Origin: Demequina iriomotensis
GTDB lineage: Bacteria > Actinomycetota > Actinomycetes > Actinomycetales > Demequinaceae
Direction of reading: 5' to 3'
Assembly (NCBI RefSeq): GCF_000971395.1
Contig: NZ_BBME01000011.1
Location: 124,001-188,000, forward strand
Length of the DNA stretch: 64,000 nt
Shown: positions 35,367-43,967 of the stretch, one piece after another
Numbering within the stretch: position 1 is the stretch's first letter
Layout: every line of letters starts with the position of its first letter
Made by a program: the position numbers and the translations under genes
The notes under the pieces: generated by a model
Databases searched by the model: none
What the model saw: only the letters and a program-made list of their open reading frames with translations
What the model was told of the DNA's origin: nothing

Positions 35367-35422
35367 AAGCGGTCTACGATGATGCGGTTCCCCATTCGGT
35401 CCCCCTGACAGAAGGGATGCCC

Positions 35423-35884
35423 ATGCGCATCAACAACGGCGTCAAGGCCGCGCTCCTCGCCACCACCGCGGGGATGCTCCTCGCGGCGTGCAGCTCGGAC
35501 GCGGACACCGACGCGAGCCCCAGCGCGAGCGCCGCCTCGGCGGCGCCCGACGTCGCCGCCATCGCCGAGCAGGTGAACACCGCGACCGGGTGCGACACCT
35601 TCGGCGGCTCGTGGGCCGGCGGTCGCGTCGCGGGCGAAGGCGTGCTCGCGGGCTGGGAGTTCACGTGCGACGTCGAGGGTGACGGCGTGGTCGAGACCAC
35701 CGTCGCGATCTACGAGACCGCCGATGCGCTCGAGAGCGACCTCGCCAACCGCGAGGCGGCGACCGCCGACACCGCGATCCTGCGCGGCGAGGGCTACCTG
35801 GTCACCACCACGGACGCGAGCCACCTCGCGAGCGTCGCGAACCTGGGCGCCGAGACGGTCCGCGAGCTGCCCGCCGCCGAGTAG
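35423..35884 (+). CDS. Small lipoprotein, tandem copy 1
   Basis: 153 residues. Signal peptide with lipobox LAAC (Cys23), an acidic Ser/Ala linker to about 45, then a compact domain with two Cys (TGCDTFGGSWAGGRVAGEGVLAGWEFTCDV). It closely matches the next gene, so the pair arose by duplication. I do not recognise the domain family. It is anchored on the outer face of the membrane. GAAGGGA precedes the ATG at 35423; an ATG six bases earlier is an alternative. Confidence 0.75.
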   Translation: MRINNGVKAALLATTAGMLLAACSSDADTDASPSASAASAAPDVAAIAEQVNTATGCDTFGGSWAGGRVAGEGVLAGWEFTCDVEGDGVVETTVAIYETADALESDLANREAATADTAILRGEGYLVTTTDASHLASVANLGAETVRELPAAE

Positions 35885-35989
35885 CGGCTGCCGCGGCGCG
35901 TCCGGGGCCGGTTCCTCTCGCGCATCGCGCGCTCAGGGCGTCCAATGGATGAGGTGGGCCGCCGTCGAGCCCCGTCGGGAGGACGTGAG

Positions 35990-36439
35990 ATGCGCATCAA
36001 CCACGGAACGCGGGTGGCGCTGGTCGTCGCCGTCGCCGGCACGCTCCTCGCGGCGTGCAGCTCGGACCCCGATGACGAGGCGAGCGCCGGCGCGGCGGCC
36101 GCCGCCACGGAGGAGTCGGTGCCCGACGTCTCCGGCATCGTCGACTCGGTCCGCACCGCGACCGGCTGCGAGACCTGGGCGGGCGGCAAGGTCGCCGGCG
36201 AGGGCGTCCTCGCCGGCTGGGCGTACACATGCGACGTCGACGGCGACGGCCTGCCGGAGAGCTCGCTGTCGGTCTACTCGTCGGGCGACGCGCTCGAGTC
36301 GGACCTTGCCAACGTCGAGGCCGCGGATGCGACCGCGGCGATCGTCAAGGGCGACGGGTTCCTCGTGGCGACCACGGACCCCGACCATCTCGCCGCGCTG
36401 GAGGGCATGGGCGAGGTGGTGCGCGAGCTCTCGAGCTGA
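35990..36439 (+). CDS. Small lipoprotein, tandem copy 2
   Basis: 149 residues, a paralogue of copy 1. It shares lipobox LAAC (Cys23), TGCETWAGGKVAGEGVLAGWAYTCDVDGDG, then DALESDLANVEA and a C-terminal VRELSS. The two conserved Cys may form a disulphide outside the cell. GGGAGGA six bases before the ATG. Separated from copy 1 by 105 bp with no separate gene. Function unknown. Confidence 0.75.
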   Translation: MRINHGTRVALVVAVAGTLLAACSSDPDDEASAGAAAAATEESVPDVSGIVDSVRTATGCETWAGGKVAGEGVLAGWAYTCDVDGDGLPESSLSVYSSGDALESDLANVEAADATAAIVKGDGFLVATTDPDHLAALEGMGEVVRELSS

Positions 36440-36450
36440 GCCCGGGCTCG

Positions 36451-37044
36451 TCAGCCCTCCGACACCCCGAACGCCTCGCGTAGCATGCGCCCGACCAGGT
36501 CGGGCACGTCGAGCTGACCCGGGTGGAGCGCGTCGTACATCTGCAGCCCGTCCCACGTGGCGACGATGACCGCCGCGCGATCCTCGGGGCCGAGGTGGTC
36601 GACGAGCGCGTCGTCCGCCGCGCGCCGCTGACGGATCATCCACGCCATCACCGTGGTGACCATCGCGTGCCGCTGCTGGAGCGTCGCCCGGGCCGGGTGG
36701 TCCTCCGCGCCCGCCTCGGCCATGAGCACCGTGAGCAGCTGGATGAGGCCCGGCGTCTCGCGGTTGCGCTCGGCGGTCCGGCGGAAGCCCTCGGCGACGT
36801 ACTCCGGCGTGATCTCGGAGGGAAGGTCCGCGGGCATGCCCTGGGTGTCGTGCCATTCGATCACGGCGAGCAGCAGCGCGGTCTTGTTGCCGAAGTGGTG
36901 GAGCAGCGTCGAGTGGTCGACGCCCGCCTCGCGCGCGATCGAGCGCAGCGACGTGCCGTAGAAGCCCTTCTGGGCGAATGCCGCCGCGGCGTTCTCCACG
37001 ATCGACTGCTTGGTCGCGCGGCCGGTGGCGTAGCCGTCGGGCAT
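36451..37044 (-). CDS. TetR-family repressor of the GH3 genes
   Basis: A 197-residue TetR regulator. The N-terminal helix-turn-helix is ENAAAAFAQKGFYGTSLRSIAREAGVDHSTLLHHFGNKTALLLAVI. GAGGAGG precedes the ATG. Two palindromes of the same design lie in the 117-bp gap to the divergent GH3 gene. It probably represses itself and both GH3 genes and responds to a sugar or glycoside-derived ligand; the ligand is unknown. Confidence 0.87.
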   Translation of the reverse strand: MPDGYATGRATKQSIVENAAAAFAQKGFYGTSLRSIAREAGVDHSTLLHHFGNKTALLLAVIEWHDTQGMPADLPSEITPEYVAEGFRRTAERNRETPGLIQLLTVLMAEAGAEDHPARATLQQRHAMVTTVMAWMIRQRRAADDALVDHLGPEDRAAVIVATWDGLQMYDALHPGQLDVPDLVGRMLREAFGVSEG

Positions 37045-37083
37045 CGCGAACCTCCTCGTCTCGGGCCGGTCGTCGGCGCAGAT

Positions 37084-37101
37084 TTCCACCACGTGGTGGA
37101 A
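37084..37101. promoter_or_regulatory. TetR operator 1
   Basis: TTCCACCACGTGGTGGAA, a perfect 18-bp palindrome between the divergent tetR and GH3 genes. Confidence 0.8.
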
Positions 37102-37122
37102 CTTGCTATCGTCTCCTCGGAC

Positions 37123-37140
37123 ATCCACCACTCGGTGGAA
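37123..37140. promoter_or_regulatory. TetR operator 2
   Basis: ATCCACCACTCGGTGGAA, an imperfect copy of operator 1, 39 bp centre to centre and close to the GH3 ribosome-binding region. Confidence 0.75.
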
Positions 37141-37161
37141 CTTGACCAAGGGTAATGACGC

Positions 37162-39600
37162 ATGACCACTACCGACAACCGACGACGCTTGCGGAGCGAG
37201 ATGACCCTCGCCGAGAAGGCGTCGCTCATGTCCGGCGCGAACTTCTGGAACACGAAGCCGCTGGAGCGCCTCGGCGTGCCCGGCATCATGCTCACGGACG
37301 GCCCGCACGGCCTGCGCAAGCAGGGCGGTGCGGCGGACCACCTCGGACTCAACGCCTCGCTCCCCGCGACGTGCTTCCCGCCCGCCGCGACCCTCGCGAA
37401 CAGCTGGGACCCCGCCCTGCTCGAGCGCGTGGGGGAGGCGCTGGGCGCCGAGGCCGCGGCGGAGCGCGTGAGCGTCCTCCTGGGCCCGGGCCTCAACATC
37501 AAGCGCAACCCGCTCGCGGGCCGCAGCTTCGAGTACCTCTCCGAGGACCCGCTGCTGTCGGGCACCCTCGCCGCCGCGCTCATCCGCGGCATCCAGTCCC
37601 GCGGGGTCGCGGCGTGCGCCAAGCACTTCGCGGTCAACAGCCAGGAGACGCACCGCATGTCGATCGACGAGGTCGTCGACGAGCGCGCGCTCCACGAGCT
37701 CTACCTCGAGGGCTTCCGCATCGCCCTCCGCGACGGCCGCCCGTGGACCGTCATGAGCTCCTACAACAAGGTCAACGGGACCTATGCGAACGAGCACCGC
37801 GAGCTGCTCGATGCCACGCTGCGCCGCGACTGGGGCTTCGACGGCCTGGTGGTGACCGACTGGGGCGGCAACAACGACCGGGTCGCGGGCCTGATCGCCG
37901 GCAACGCGCTCGAGATGCCGTCGACCGACGGCGTCACCGACCTCGAGATCGTCCGCGCGGTCGAGTCCGGCGTCCTCGACGAGGCCGTCCTCGACTCCCG
38001 CGTCGACGAGCTGCTCGCTCTCGTCGAGCGCACCGCCGCGGTGCGGGAGGACGATGCGCCGGCGGCCGATCACGACGCCCACCACGAGCTCGCCGTCGAG
38101 GCGGCGACGCGGTCGCTGGTCCTGCTGCGCAACGAGCACGCGGCCCTCCCGCTCGGGCCCGATGCGGGTCGCGTCGCCGTGCTCGGCGACTTCGCGGCGA
38201 CCCCGCGCTTCCAGGGCGCGGGCAGCTCGCTGGTCAACCCCACCCGCGTGGACGTCCCGCTCGAGGCGCTCCGCGCGACGGGCCTCGACATCGTCGGCTA
38301 CGAGCGCGGCTTCGCGCGGCGGGACCGGCCCTCGCGCCGCCTCCACGATCGCGCGCTCGCGCTCGCCGCGCGCGCCGACACGGTGCTGCTGTTCCTGGGC
38401 CTCGACGAGTCGGCGGAGGCCGAGGGCGTCGACCGCGCGCACATGCGCCTTGCGGAGAACCAGCTCGCGCTCGCCCGCGCGGTGACGCGTCTGGGCAAGA
38501 CCGTGGTGGTGGTGCTCGCCGGCGGCGCGCCGGTCGAGCTGCCGTTCGCGGAGGACGTGGACGCGATCCTGCACGGCTACCTCGCCGGTCAGGGCGGAGG
38601 GCGTGCGATCGCCGACGTCCTCACGGGCCGCGCGAATCCCGCGGGACGCCTCGCGGAGACCTACCCGGTGACGTACGCCGACGTGCCCTCGCACGCGTCC
38701 TTCGGGCGCACCGAGGCGAGCTCGGAGCACCGCGAGAGCATCTACCTGGGCTACCGCTACGCCGACAAGGTCGGGCTGCCCGTGCGCTTCCCGTTCGGCC
38801 ATGGCCTCGCGTACACGGACTTCGCCTACACGGCTCTCGAGGCCGGCGCCACGTCGGCCCGTGTCACCGTGACCAACACCGGCATGCGCGCCGGGGTCGA
38901 GACGGTCCAGCTCTACGTCGAGGCGCCGGGCGCCGCGGAGGGCGAGTTCCGCGCGCCTCGCGAGCTGCGCGGATTCGCCAAGGTCGCGCTCGCGCCGGGG
39001 GAGAGCGCCACGCTCGAGATCCCCTACGCCGAGCACGCGTTCGACGTCTACGACGCGGCCGCGCACCGGTGGCGCACCGTCGGCGGCGCGTACGGCGTCC
39101 TCGTGGGCGCATCGTCCCGCGACATCCGGCTGCGAGGCGCCGTCACGGTCGACGCGGAGCCGTCCGCCGTGACGCTGGCGGCACACCTGCCCACGTACGC
39201 GAGCGGCCGCGTCGCCGAGGTGGGCCCGGCGGAGTTCGAGGCCCTGCTCGGCCGGCCGCTGCCGCCCGCCGCGTGGGACCGCGACCGCGCGCTCACGCGC
39301 GCCGACATCATCGCGCAGTGCCAGGGACGGGGCGGCTTCGGCGGGCTCCTCTACCGGCTCATCGACGCCACGGGTGCCGTCCTCATGGCGCTCGGCAAGC
39401 CGCTCGCGGCGAACAACACGAGATTTGCGCTCGACCTGCCGTTCCGGTCGGTCGCGCGGATGAGCGGCGGGAGGGTCGACGACGCGATGCTCGACGGCCT
39501 GCTGCTCATGGTCAACCGTCGCTTCTGGCGTGGCCTCGGCCGCGTGGGAGGCGCCTGGCGCGCTCGGCGAAGGAGCGAGCGTGTCGCAAGGAAGAACTGA
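37162..39600 (+). CDS. GH3 beta-glucosidase
   Basis: An 812-residue family 3 glycoside hydrolase. The N-terminal barrel has GPGLNIKRNPLAGRSFEYLSEDPLL, AKHFAVNSQE and the nucleophile Asp233 in VVTDWGG. The C-terminal alpha/beta sandwich and Fn3-like domain end near residue 670 (DIRLRG). A further 130-residue C-terminal extension with basic end (RRFWRGLGR...) follows. No signal peptide, so probably cytoplasmic. It is divergent from tetR and 7 bp upstream of a second, permuted GH3. Likely cleaves beta-glucosides or beta-xylosides; exact specificity unknown. Confidence 0.92.
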   Translation: MTTTDNRRRLRSEMTLAEKASLMSGANFWNTKPLERLGVPGIMLTDGPHGLRKQGGAADHLGLNASLPATCFPPAATLANSWDPALLERVGEALGAEAAAERVSVLLGPGLNIKRNPLAGRSFEYLSEDPLLSGTLAAALIRGIQSRGVAACAKHFAVNSQETHRMSIDEVVDERALHELYLEGFRIALRDGRPWTVMSSYNKVNGTYANEHRELLDATLRRDWGFDGLVVTDWGGNNDRVAGLIAGNALEMPSTDGVTDLEIVRAVESGVLDEAVLDSRVDELLALVERTAAVREDDAPAADHDAHHELAVEAATRSLVLLRNEHAALPLGPDAGRVAVLGDFAATPRFQGAGSSLVNPTRVDVPLEALRATGLDIVGYERGFARRDRPSRRLHDRALALAARADTVLLFLGLDESAEAEGVDRAHMRLAENQLALARAVTRLGKTVVVVLAGGAPVELPFAEDVDAILHGYLAGQGGGRAIADVLTGRANPAGRLAETYPVTYADVPSHASFGRTEASSEHRESIYLGYRYADKVGLPVRFPFGHGLAYTDFAYTALEAGATSARVTVTNTGMRAGVETVQLYVEAPGAAEGEFRAPRELRGFAKVALAPGESATLEIPYAEHAFDVYDAAAHRWRTVGGAYGVLVGASSRDIRLRGAVTVDAEPSAVTLAAHLPTYASGRVAEVGPAEFEALLGRPLPPAAWDRDRALTRADIIAQCQGRGGFGGLLYRLIDATGAVLMALGKPLAANNTRFALDLPFRSVARMSGGRVDDAMLDGLLLMVNRRFWRGLGRVGGAWRARRRSERVARKN

Positions 39601-39607
39601 GGAAGAC

Positions 39608-42349
39608 ATGGCTACTCGTAAAGAGATCAAGCAGGAGGCCGTCGCGCGCGTCAAGGACGAGCGTGCGGCACGCCAGGCGCGCAAGGCCGAGCTCGAGGCG
39701 ATGACGCCCGACGAGCGCACCGCCGCCAAGGCCGCCGACAAGACGGCGGCGCGCGCGGCCCAGGCCGCGGCGAAGGCCGAGCGCGCCGAGGTCCGCCCCA
39801 CGCTCAACCGCGCGCAGCGTCGCGAGCTCAAGCGTCGCGAGCGCGTCTACCGCAAGGTCAAGCACCGTCCCCGGCGCGCGATCGGCTGGGGCGTCACGGG
39901 TGCGGCGGTCATCGGCCTCGGCGCGCTCGCTGCGCCGTACGTGGGCGACATCTCCACCATCGCGTCCCTGACGTTCACGGACGAGACCCCCGAGGCGGTC
40001 GCCGCGCGCGAGGCGGCGGCCGGCGTCGCGGAGAGCATCTCCGACGAGGGCATCGTCCTGCTGAAGAACGATGCGGACCTGCTGCCGCTGGACGGCGGCG
40101 TCAACGTCTTCTCGTTCGCCGCGTACAACCTCATCCTCGGCGGCAGCGGCTCCGGCGGCGCGAGCGGCTCCGAGACGCCCACCCTGTTCGAGGCGCTCGA
40201 AGCCCAGGGCGTCGACTACAACACCGACCTCGACGCGGCGACGCGCGACGCCGGCGCCAAGCACGAGGCGGCCTCGGGCAACTTCGTGGCGCAGATGGCG
40301 AGCACGTTCCTGGGTGGGGACGAGGGCGAGCCCGCCCCCGACTACCTCACGGACGACGTCCTGGCGCAGGCGCAGGCCTTCTCCGACACGGCCATCGTGG
40401 TCGTGGGCGCCTCGGGCACCGAAGCCTCCGACCTCACGCAGGAGGACCTGCAGCTGTCCGCCGAGCAGCGCGCGCTGCTGGACAAGGTCACCGCGGTGCA
40501 GGACCACGTCATCGTGGTGGTGAACTCGGGCAACCAGATGGAGCTCGGCTTCCTGGACGAGTACCCGGAGATCGACGCGGCGCTGTGGATCGGGACCCCC
40601 GGACCCCAGGGCGCGACGTCGCTCGCGAAGGTGCTGACCGGTGAGGTGAACCCCTCGGGCCGCCTCGTCGACACGTACGCCTACGACGTGAGCACGGCGC
40701 CGGGCGCCGAGAACCTCGGCGACCACGACTACACGAACGTGAAGCGATCGTTCCTCGACTACGAGGAGGGCATCTACGTCGGCTACCGCTACTACGAGAC
40801 GCGCTTCGAGGGCGATGAGGACGGCTACCTCGACACGGTGCAGTTCCCGTTCGGCTACGGCCTCAGCTACACGGACTTCTCGTGGGACGTCGCGGAGGCC
40901 GTGGTCTCCGACAACGCGATCAGCGTCGACGTGACCGTCACCAACGACGGCGACGTCGCGGGCAAGGACGTGGTCGAGGTGTACTTCTCGGCGCCGTACA
41001 CGGGTGCCATCGAGAAGTCCTCGATCGAGCTCGCGGGCTACGCCAAGACCTCGGAGCTCGCGCCCGGCGCGTCCGAGACCGTCACCGTCGAGTTCGCGAT
41101 CGAGGACATGGCCTCGTGGGACACGGCGGGCGGCCGCTACCTCCTCGAGGCGGGCGACTACGCGATCTCGGCGCGCACGGACGTGCACACGGCCGTCGCC
41201 TCGTCCACGGTCAGCGTCGCCGACGACGTCGTGATCGACGCCGACCCCGACACGGGCACCGCCTACGAGAGCCGATTCGACTACGTCGAGGGCGACCTCA
41301 CGTTCCTGTCGCGCGCCGACTGGGAGGGCACGTATCCGACCGCTCCCGACGGCACCGAGACCGCGTCGGACGAGGTCCTCGCGCTCATGGACCCGACGTA
41401 CGAGCCGGCCGAGGGCGAGGCGCCGACCTACGGCGCCGACAACGGCCTGCAGCTGTCCGACATGGTGGGCATCGACCTCGACGACCCGCAGTGGGACGCG
41501 TTCCTCGACCAGCTCACGCTCGACGAGCAGATCGCGCTGTTCTCGCAGGGTGCCTACTCATCCCTCGCGATCGACCGCCTGGGCATCCCGTCGATCACGC
41601 TGCTCGACAGCCCCGCGGGCCTCAACTCGCTGTTCTCGCCGCTCGACTCCGCGGCGTACCCGAACGAGGCGGTCGTGGGCGCGACGTGGAACGACGCGCT
41701 CGCGTACGCGCTCGGCGAGTCCGTCGCGGCCGAGGCCAAGGCCTACGGCGTCGACGTCTGGTACGCGCCGGGCATGAACCTCCACCGCACCGCCATGGGC
41801 GGCCGCGACTTCGAGTACTTCTCGGAGGACCCGCTGCTCACGGGCAAGATGGCCGCCGCGATGGTCTCCGGCTCCGAGGACAACGGCGTGCTGACCACCA
41901 TCAAGCACTTCGTGCTCAACGACCAGGAGGTCAACGCGCGCACCGGCATCAACGTGTTCGCGTCCGAGCAGGCGCTGCGCGAGCTCTACCTCGAGCCCTT
42001 CGAGATCGCCGCCAAGGACGCGGACCCGTCCGGTGCGATGAGCTCGTTCATCAACATCGGCGGCAGCTGGGCGGGCGGCAACGCCGATCTGCTTCAGGGC
42101 GTGCTCCGTGACGAGTGGGGCTTCGACGGCTTCGTCACCACCGACGCCGTGCTCGGCGGCTGGATGAACCCCGAGGACGCCGCCCGCGCGGGCAACGACT
42201 GGATGCTCGCCGTGCTGCCGACCGCGAGCGAGGGCACGCTCAAGAAGGCCGTGGACGCCGACCCGGTGGGCCTGGGCGCGGATCTCCGCGACCGTGTCCG
42301 CACCATCCTCGCCACCGTCGCCAGGTCCACGGCGATGGACGCCTCCTAA
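39608..42349 (+). CDS. Membrane-anchored, circularly permuted GH3 glycosidase
   Basis: 913 residues. Residues 1-90 are a highly charged Lys/Arg/Ala-rich cytoplasmic helix, 91-112 a single transmembrane segment, and the rest lies outside. The GH3 C-terminal sandwich comes first (SDEGIVLLKNDADLLPL near 140), then an Fn3-like domain. The barrel comes last, with NLHRTAMGGRDFEYFSEDPLLTGK, KHFVLNDQE and the nucleophile Asp846 in VTTDA. This is the reverse of the normal domain order, known from a few enzymes such as Ruminococcus and Butyrivibrio beta-glucosidases. It could supply sugars to the partner GH3 inside the cell. Under the same TetR control. Confidence 0.87.
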   Translation: MATRKEIKQEAVARVKDERAARQARKAELEAMTPDERTAAKAADKTAARAAQAAAKAERAEVRPTLNRAQRRELKRRERVYRKVKHRPRRAIGWGVTGAAVIGLGALAAPYVGDISTIASLTFTDETPEAVAAREAAAGVAESISDEGIVLLKNDADLLPLDGGVNVFSFAAYNLILGGSGSGGASGSETPTLFEALEAQGVDYNTDLDAATRDAGAKHEAASGNFVAQMASTFLGGDEGEPAPDYLTDDVLAQAQAFSDTAIVVVGASGTEASDLTQEDLQLSAEQRALLDKVTAVQDHVIVVVNSGNQMELGFLDEYPEIDAALWIGTPGPQGATSLAKVLTGEVNPSGRLVDTYAYDVSTAPGAENLGDHDYTNVKRSFLDYEEGIYVGYRYYETRFEGDEDGYLDTVQFPFGYGLSYTDFSWDVAEAVVSDNAISVDVTVTNDGDVAGKDVVEVYFSAPYTGAIEKSSIELAGYAKTSELAPGASETVTVEFAIEDMASWDTAGGRYLLEAGDYAISARTDVHTAVASSTVSVADDVVIDADPDTGTAYESRFDYVEGDLTFLSRADWEGTYPTAPDGTETASDEVLALMDPTYEPAEGEAPTYGADNGLQLSDMVGIDLDDPQWDAFLDQLTLDEQIALFSQGAYSSLAIDRLGIPSITLLDSPAGLNSLFSPLDSAAYPNEAVVGATWNDALAYALGESVAAEAKAYGVDVWYAPGMNLHRTAMGGRDFEYFSEDPLLTGKMAAAMVSGSEDNGVLTTIKHFVLNDQEVNARTGINVFASEQALRELYLEPFEIAAKDADPSGAMSSFINIGGSWAGGNADLLQGVLRDEWGFDGFVTTDAVLGGWMNPEDAARAGNDWMLAVLPTASEGTLKKAVDADPVGLGADLRDRVRTILATVARSTAMDAS

Positions 42350-42360
42350 CCGCAACCCCT

Positions 42361-42402
42361 CGGCGGGACGATGCGCGCCGCAAGCCGCGCATCGTCCCGC
42401 CG
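42361..42402 (+). terminator. Terminator of the GH3 operon, built from an inverted GGACGATGCG pair
   Basis: 17-bp perfect stem CGGCGGGACGATGCGCG / CGCGCATCGTCCCGCCG with an 8-base loop, 11 bp after the stop. Each arm contains the enriched 10-mer (42366-42375 and 42388-42397). Confidence 0.85.
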
Positions 42403-42427
42403 TTCGCTCCCCACCGAAGGAATGTCA

Positions 42428-43147
42428 ATGACGACACCCACCCGTCCCCGCCTCGCGCTGCTGCTCGGTGCGGGAGGCCTCGGACTCTTCGCCCTCGTGG
42501 TCGCGGCGATGGCCGCGACCGTGCCCGCCGCCTTCTCCCAGGGGGTGGACGATGCGTGGCGCGCCCTGGTCGGCGCCTCCGACGTCGCCGACGTCCAGGG
42601 TCCGCTGCCCATGTTCTTCCAGCACTTCGGCGAGGGCCCGGGCTTCCTGGTCCACCTGGTGCTGGTCCCCGTCGCGCTGCTGGTGGTCCGGCGCTGGCGC
42701 AGCGCGCTGTTCTGGCTCGCCGTGATGATGGGGGCGAACATCCTGGTCTCCCAGGTAGTCAAGCACCTGGTCGATCGCGAGCGCCCCGCGGCGGACGAGG
42801 CCGCCGGGCTCTACGGCCCGCTGTTCCACACGGATCACGGCTCGTTCCCCTCGGGCCACTCGGTCACCATGGGCGCGTTCGTGGTCGCGGTCGCCGCGCT
42901 CCTGCCGCTCGCGTACCGGCGCTGGTGGTGGGGCGTCGCGGCGCTCCTGAGCGTCGGCATGATCTGGCAGCGCACGCTCGTCAACGCGCACTGGCTCACC
43001 GACACGGTGGCCGGGGTGCTGGGCGGGGCGGCATTCGCCGCGCTCGTATGGTGGGCGTTCGCGCGCCTGCTCGACCGGGACCGCGGGCGGCCGGTGCGCC
43101 GCCGCGCCGCCGACGCCACCGTCGCGCCGCAGGAGGTGACGGCGTGA
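42428..43147 (+). CDS. PAP2-family membrane phosphatase
   Basis: A 239-residue type 2 phosphatidic acid phosphatase-like protein with about six helices. The three catalytic motifs are present: KHLVDRERP, PSGH and RTLVNAHWLTD. GAAGGA lies six bases before ATG 42428; an ATG at 42422 is less well spaced. It would dephosphorylate lipid phosphates or undecaprenyl pyrophosphate at the outer face of the membrane. Convergent with the alarmone synthetase gene. Confidence 0.88.
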   Translation: MTTPTRPRLALLLGAGGLGLFALVVAAMAATVPAAFSQGVDDAWRALVGASDVADVQGPLPMFFQHFGEGPGFLVHLVLVPVALLVVRRWRSALFWLAVMMGANILVSQVVKHLVDRERPAADEAAGLYGPLFHTDHGSFPSGHSVTMGAFVVAVAALLPLAYRRWWWGVAALLSVGMIWQRTLVNAHWLTDTVAGVLGGAAFAALVWWAFARLLDRDRGRPVRRRAADATVAPQEVTA

Positions 43148-43185
43148 CCCACGCGGTCGCGGCGTTCCTGGGGCGGTAGCGCCCG

Positions 43186-43875
43186 TCAGCCGGACGTGCC
43201 GTGGAGCTCGCGGTGCAGGCGCGCCATGCGCGCGTCGAGCTCCGCGGCCGTCGCGGCCGCCTCGCGGAGCTCGTCCGTGAGGCCGGCGGGGACCGCGGCG
43301 CGGTACTTGTAGTGGATCTTGTGCTCGAGGCTCGCCCAGAAGTCCATCGCGACCGTGCGGAACTGGACCTCGACCGGCACGGTGACCGCGCCCGAGGACA
43401 GGAACACGGGGATGTCGACCACGGCGTGAAGGCTCTGGTAGCCGTTGGGCTTGGGGTCGGCGATGTAGTCCTTGACGGTGCGCACCGTGACGTCGTCCTG
43501 CCGCGTGAGCAGGTCGAACAGCCGGTAGACGTCCGAGACGAAGCTGCACGTCACGCGGATCCCCGCGATGTCGGTGATGTGCGTGCGGATGGTGTCGAGG
43601 TCGCGGCCGATGCCCTTGCGCGCAACCTTGTCGAGCAGGCTCTCCGGGGACTTGACGCGGCTCGAGATGTGCTCGATCGGGTTGTAGTCCTGCAGCTCGA
43701 GGAACTCGTCGCGCAGGATCGACAGCTTGGTCTCGATCTCGCGCAGGCCGAACTCGTACTGGAGGAGGAACCGCTGGATCTCGTGCCGCAGCGCGCGGAC
43801 CTGGTCCGGGGAGAACGGGGCCGTGACCTCGCCTCCTGCCTGCGCGATGGTCTCCAGCGCCGTCGACTCCGTCAT
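43186..43875 (-). CDS. Small alarmone synthetase (RelA/SpoT domain only)
   Basis: A 229-residue single-domain (p)ppGpp synthetase of the YjbM/RelQ group. The synthetase motifs are SRVKSPESLLDKVARK, DIAGIRVTCSFVSDVYRLFDLL, NGYQSLH and the late VPVEVQFRTVAMDFWASLEHKIHYK. It makes ppGpp or pppGpp without the hydrolase and regulatory domains of Rel. AGGAGA precedes the ATG. Confidence 0.9.
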   Translation of the reverse strand: MTESTALETIAQAGGEVTAPFSPDQVRALRHEIQRFLLQYEFGLREIETKLSILRDEFLELQDYNPIEHISSRVKSPESLLDKVARKGIGRDLDTIRTHITDIAGIRVTCSFVSDVYRLFDLLTRQDDVTVRTVKDYIADPKPNGYQSLHAVVDIPVFLSSGAVTVPVEVQFRTVAMDFWASLEHKIHYKYRAAVPAGLTDELREAAATAAELDARMARLHRELHGTSG

Positions 43876-43897
43876 CGTTCTCCTGCCGTTGCTCCGC

Positions 43898-43913
43898 GGG
43901 GCGCGGGCGCCCC
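43898..43913 (-). terminator. Weak hairpin downstream of the patatin gene
   Basis: GGGGCG-CGGG-CGCCCC, a six-bp stem in the 92-bp gap between the patatin stop and the alarmone synthetase start. Confidence 0.4.
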
Positions 43914-43967
43914 TCCACAGTCCTGACGTGCGCGGGGCGTCGGGGGTTCCCGGCGCGCTCGCGTCGC

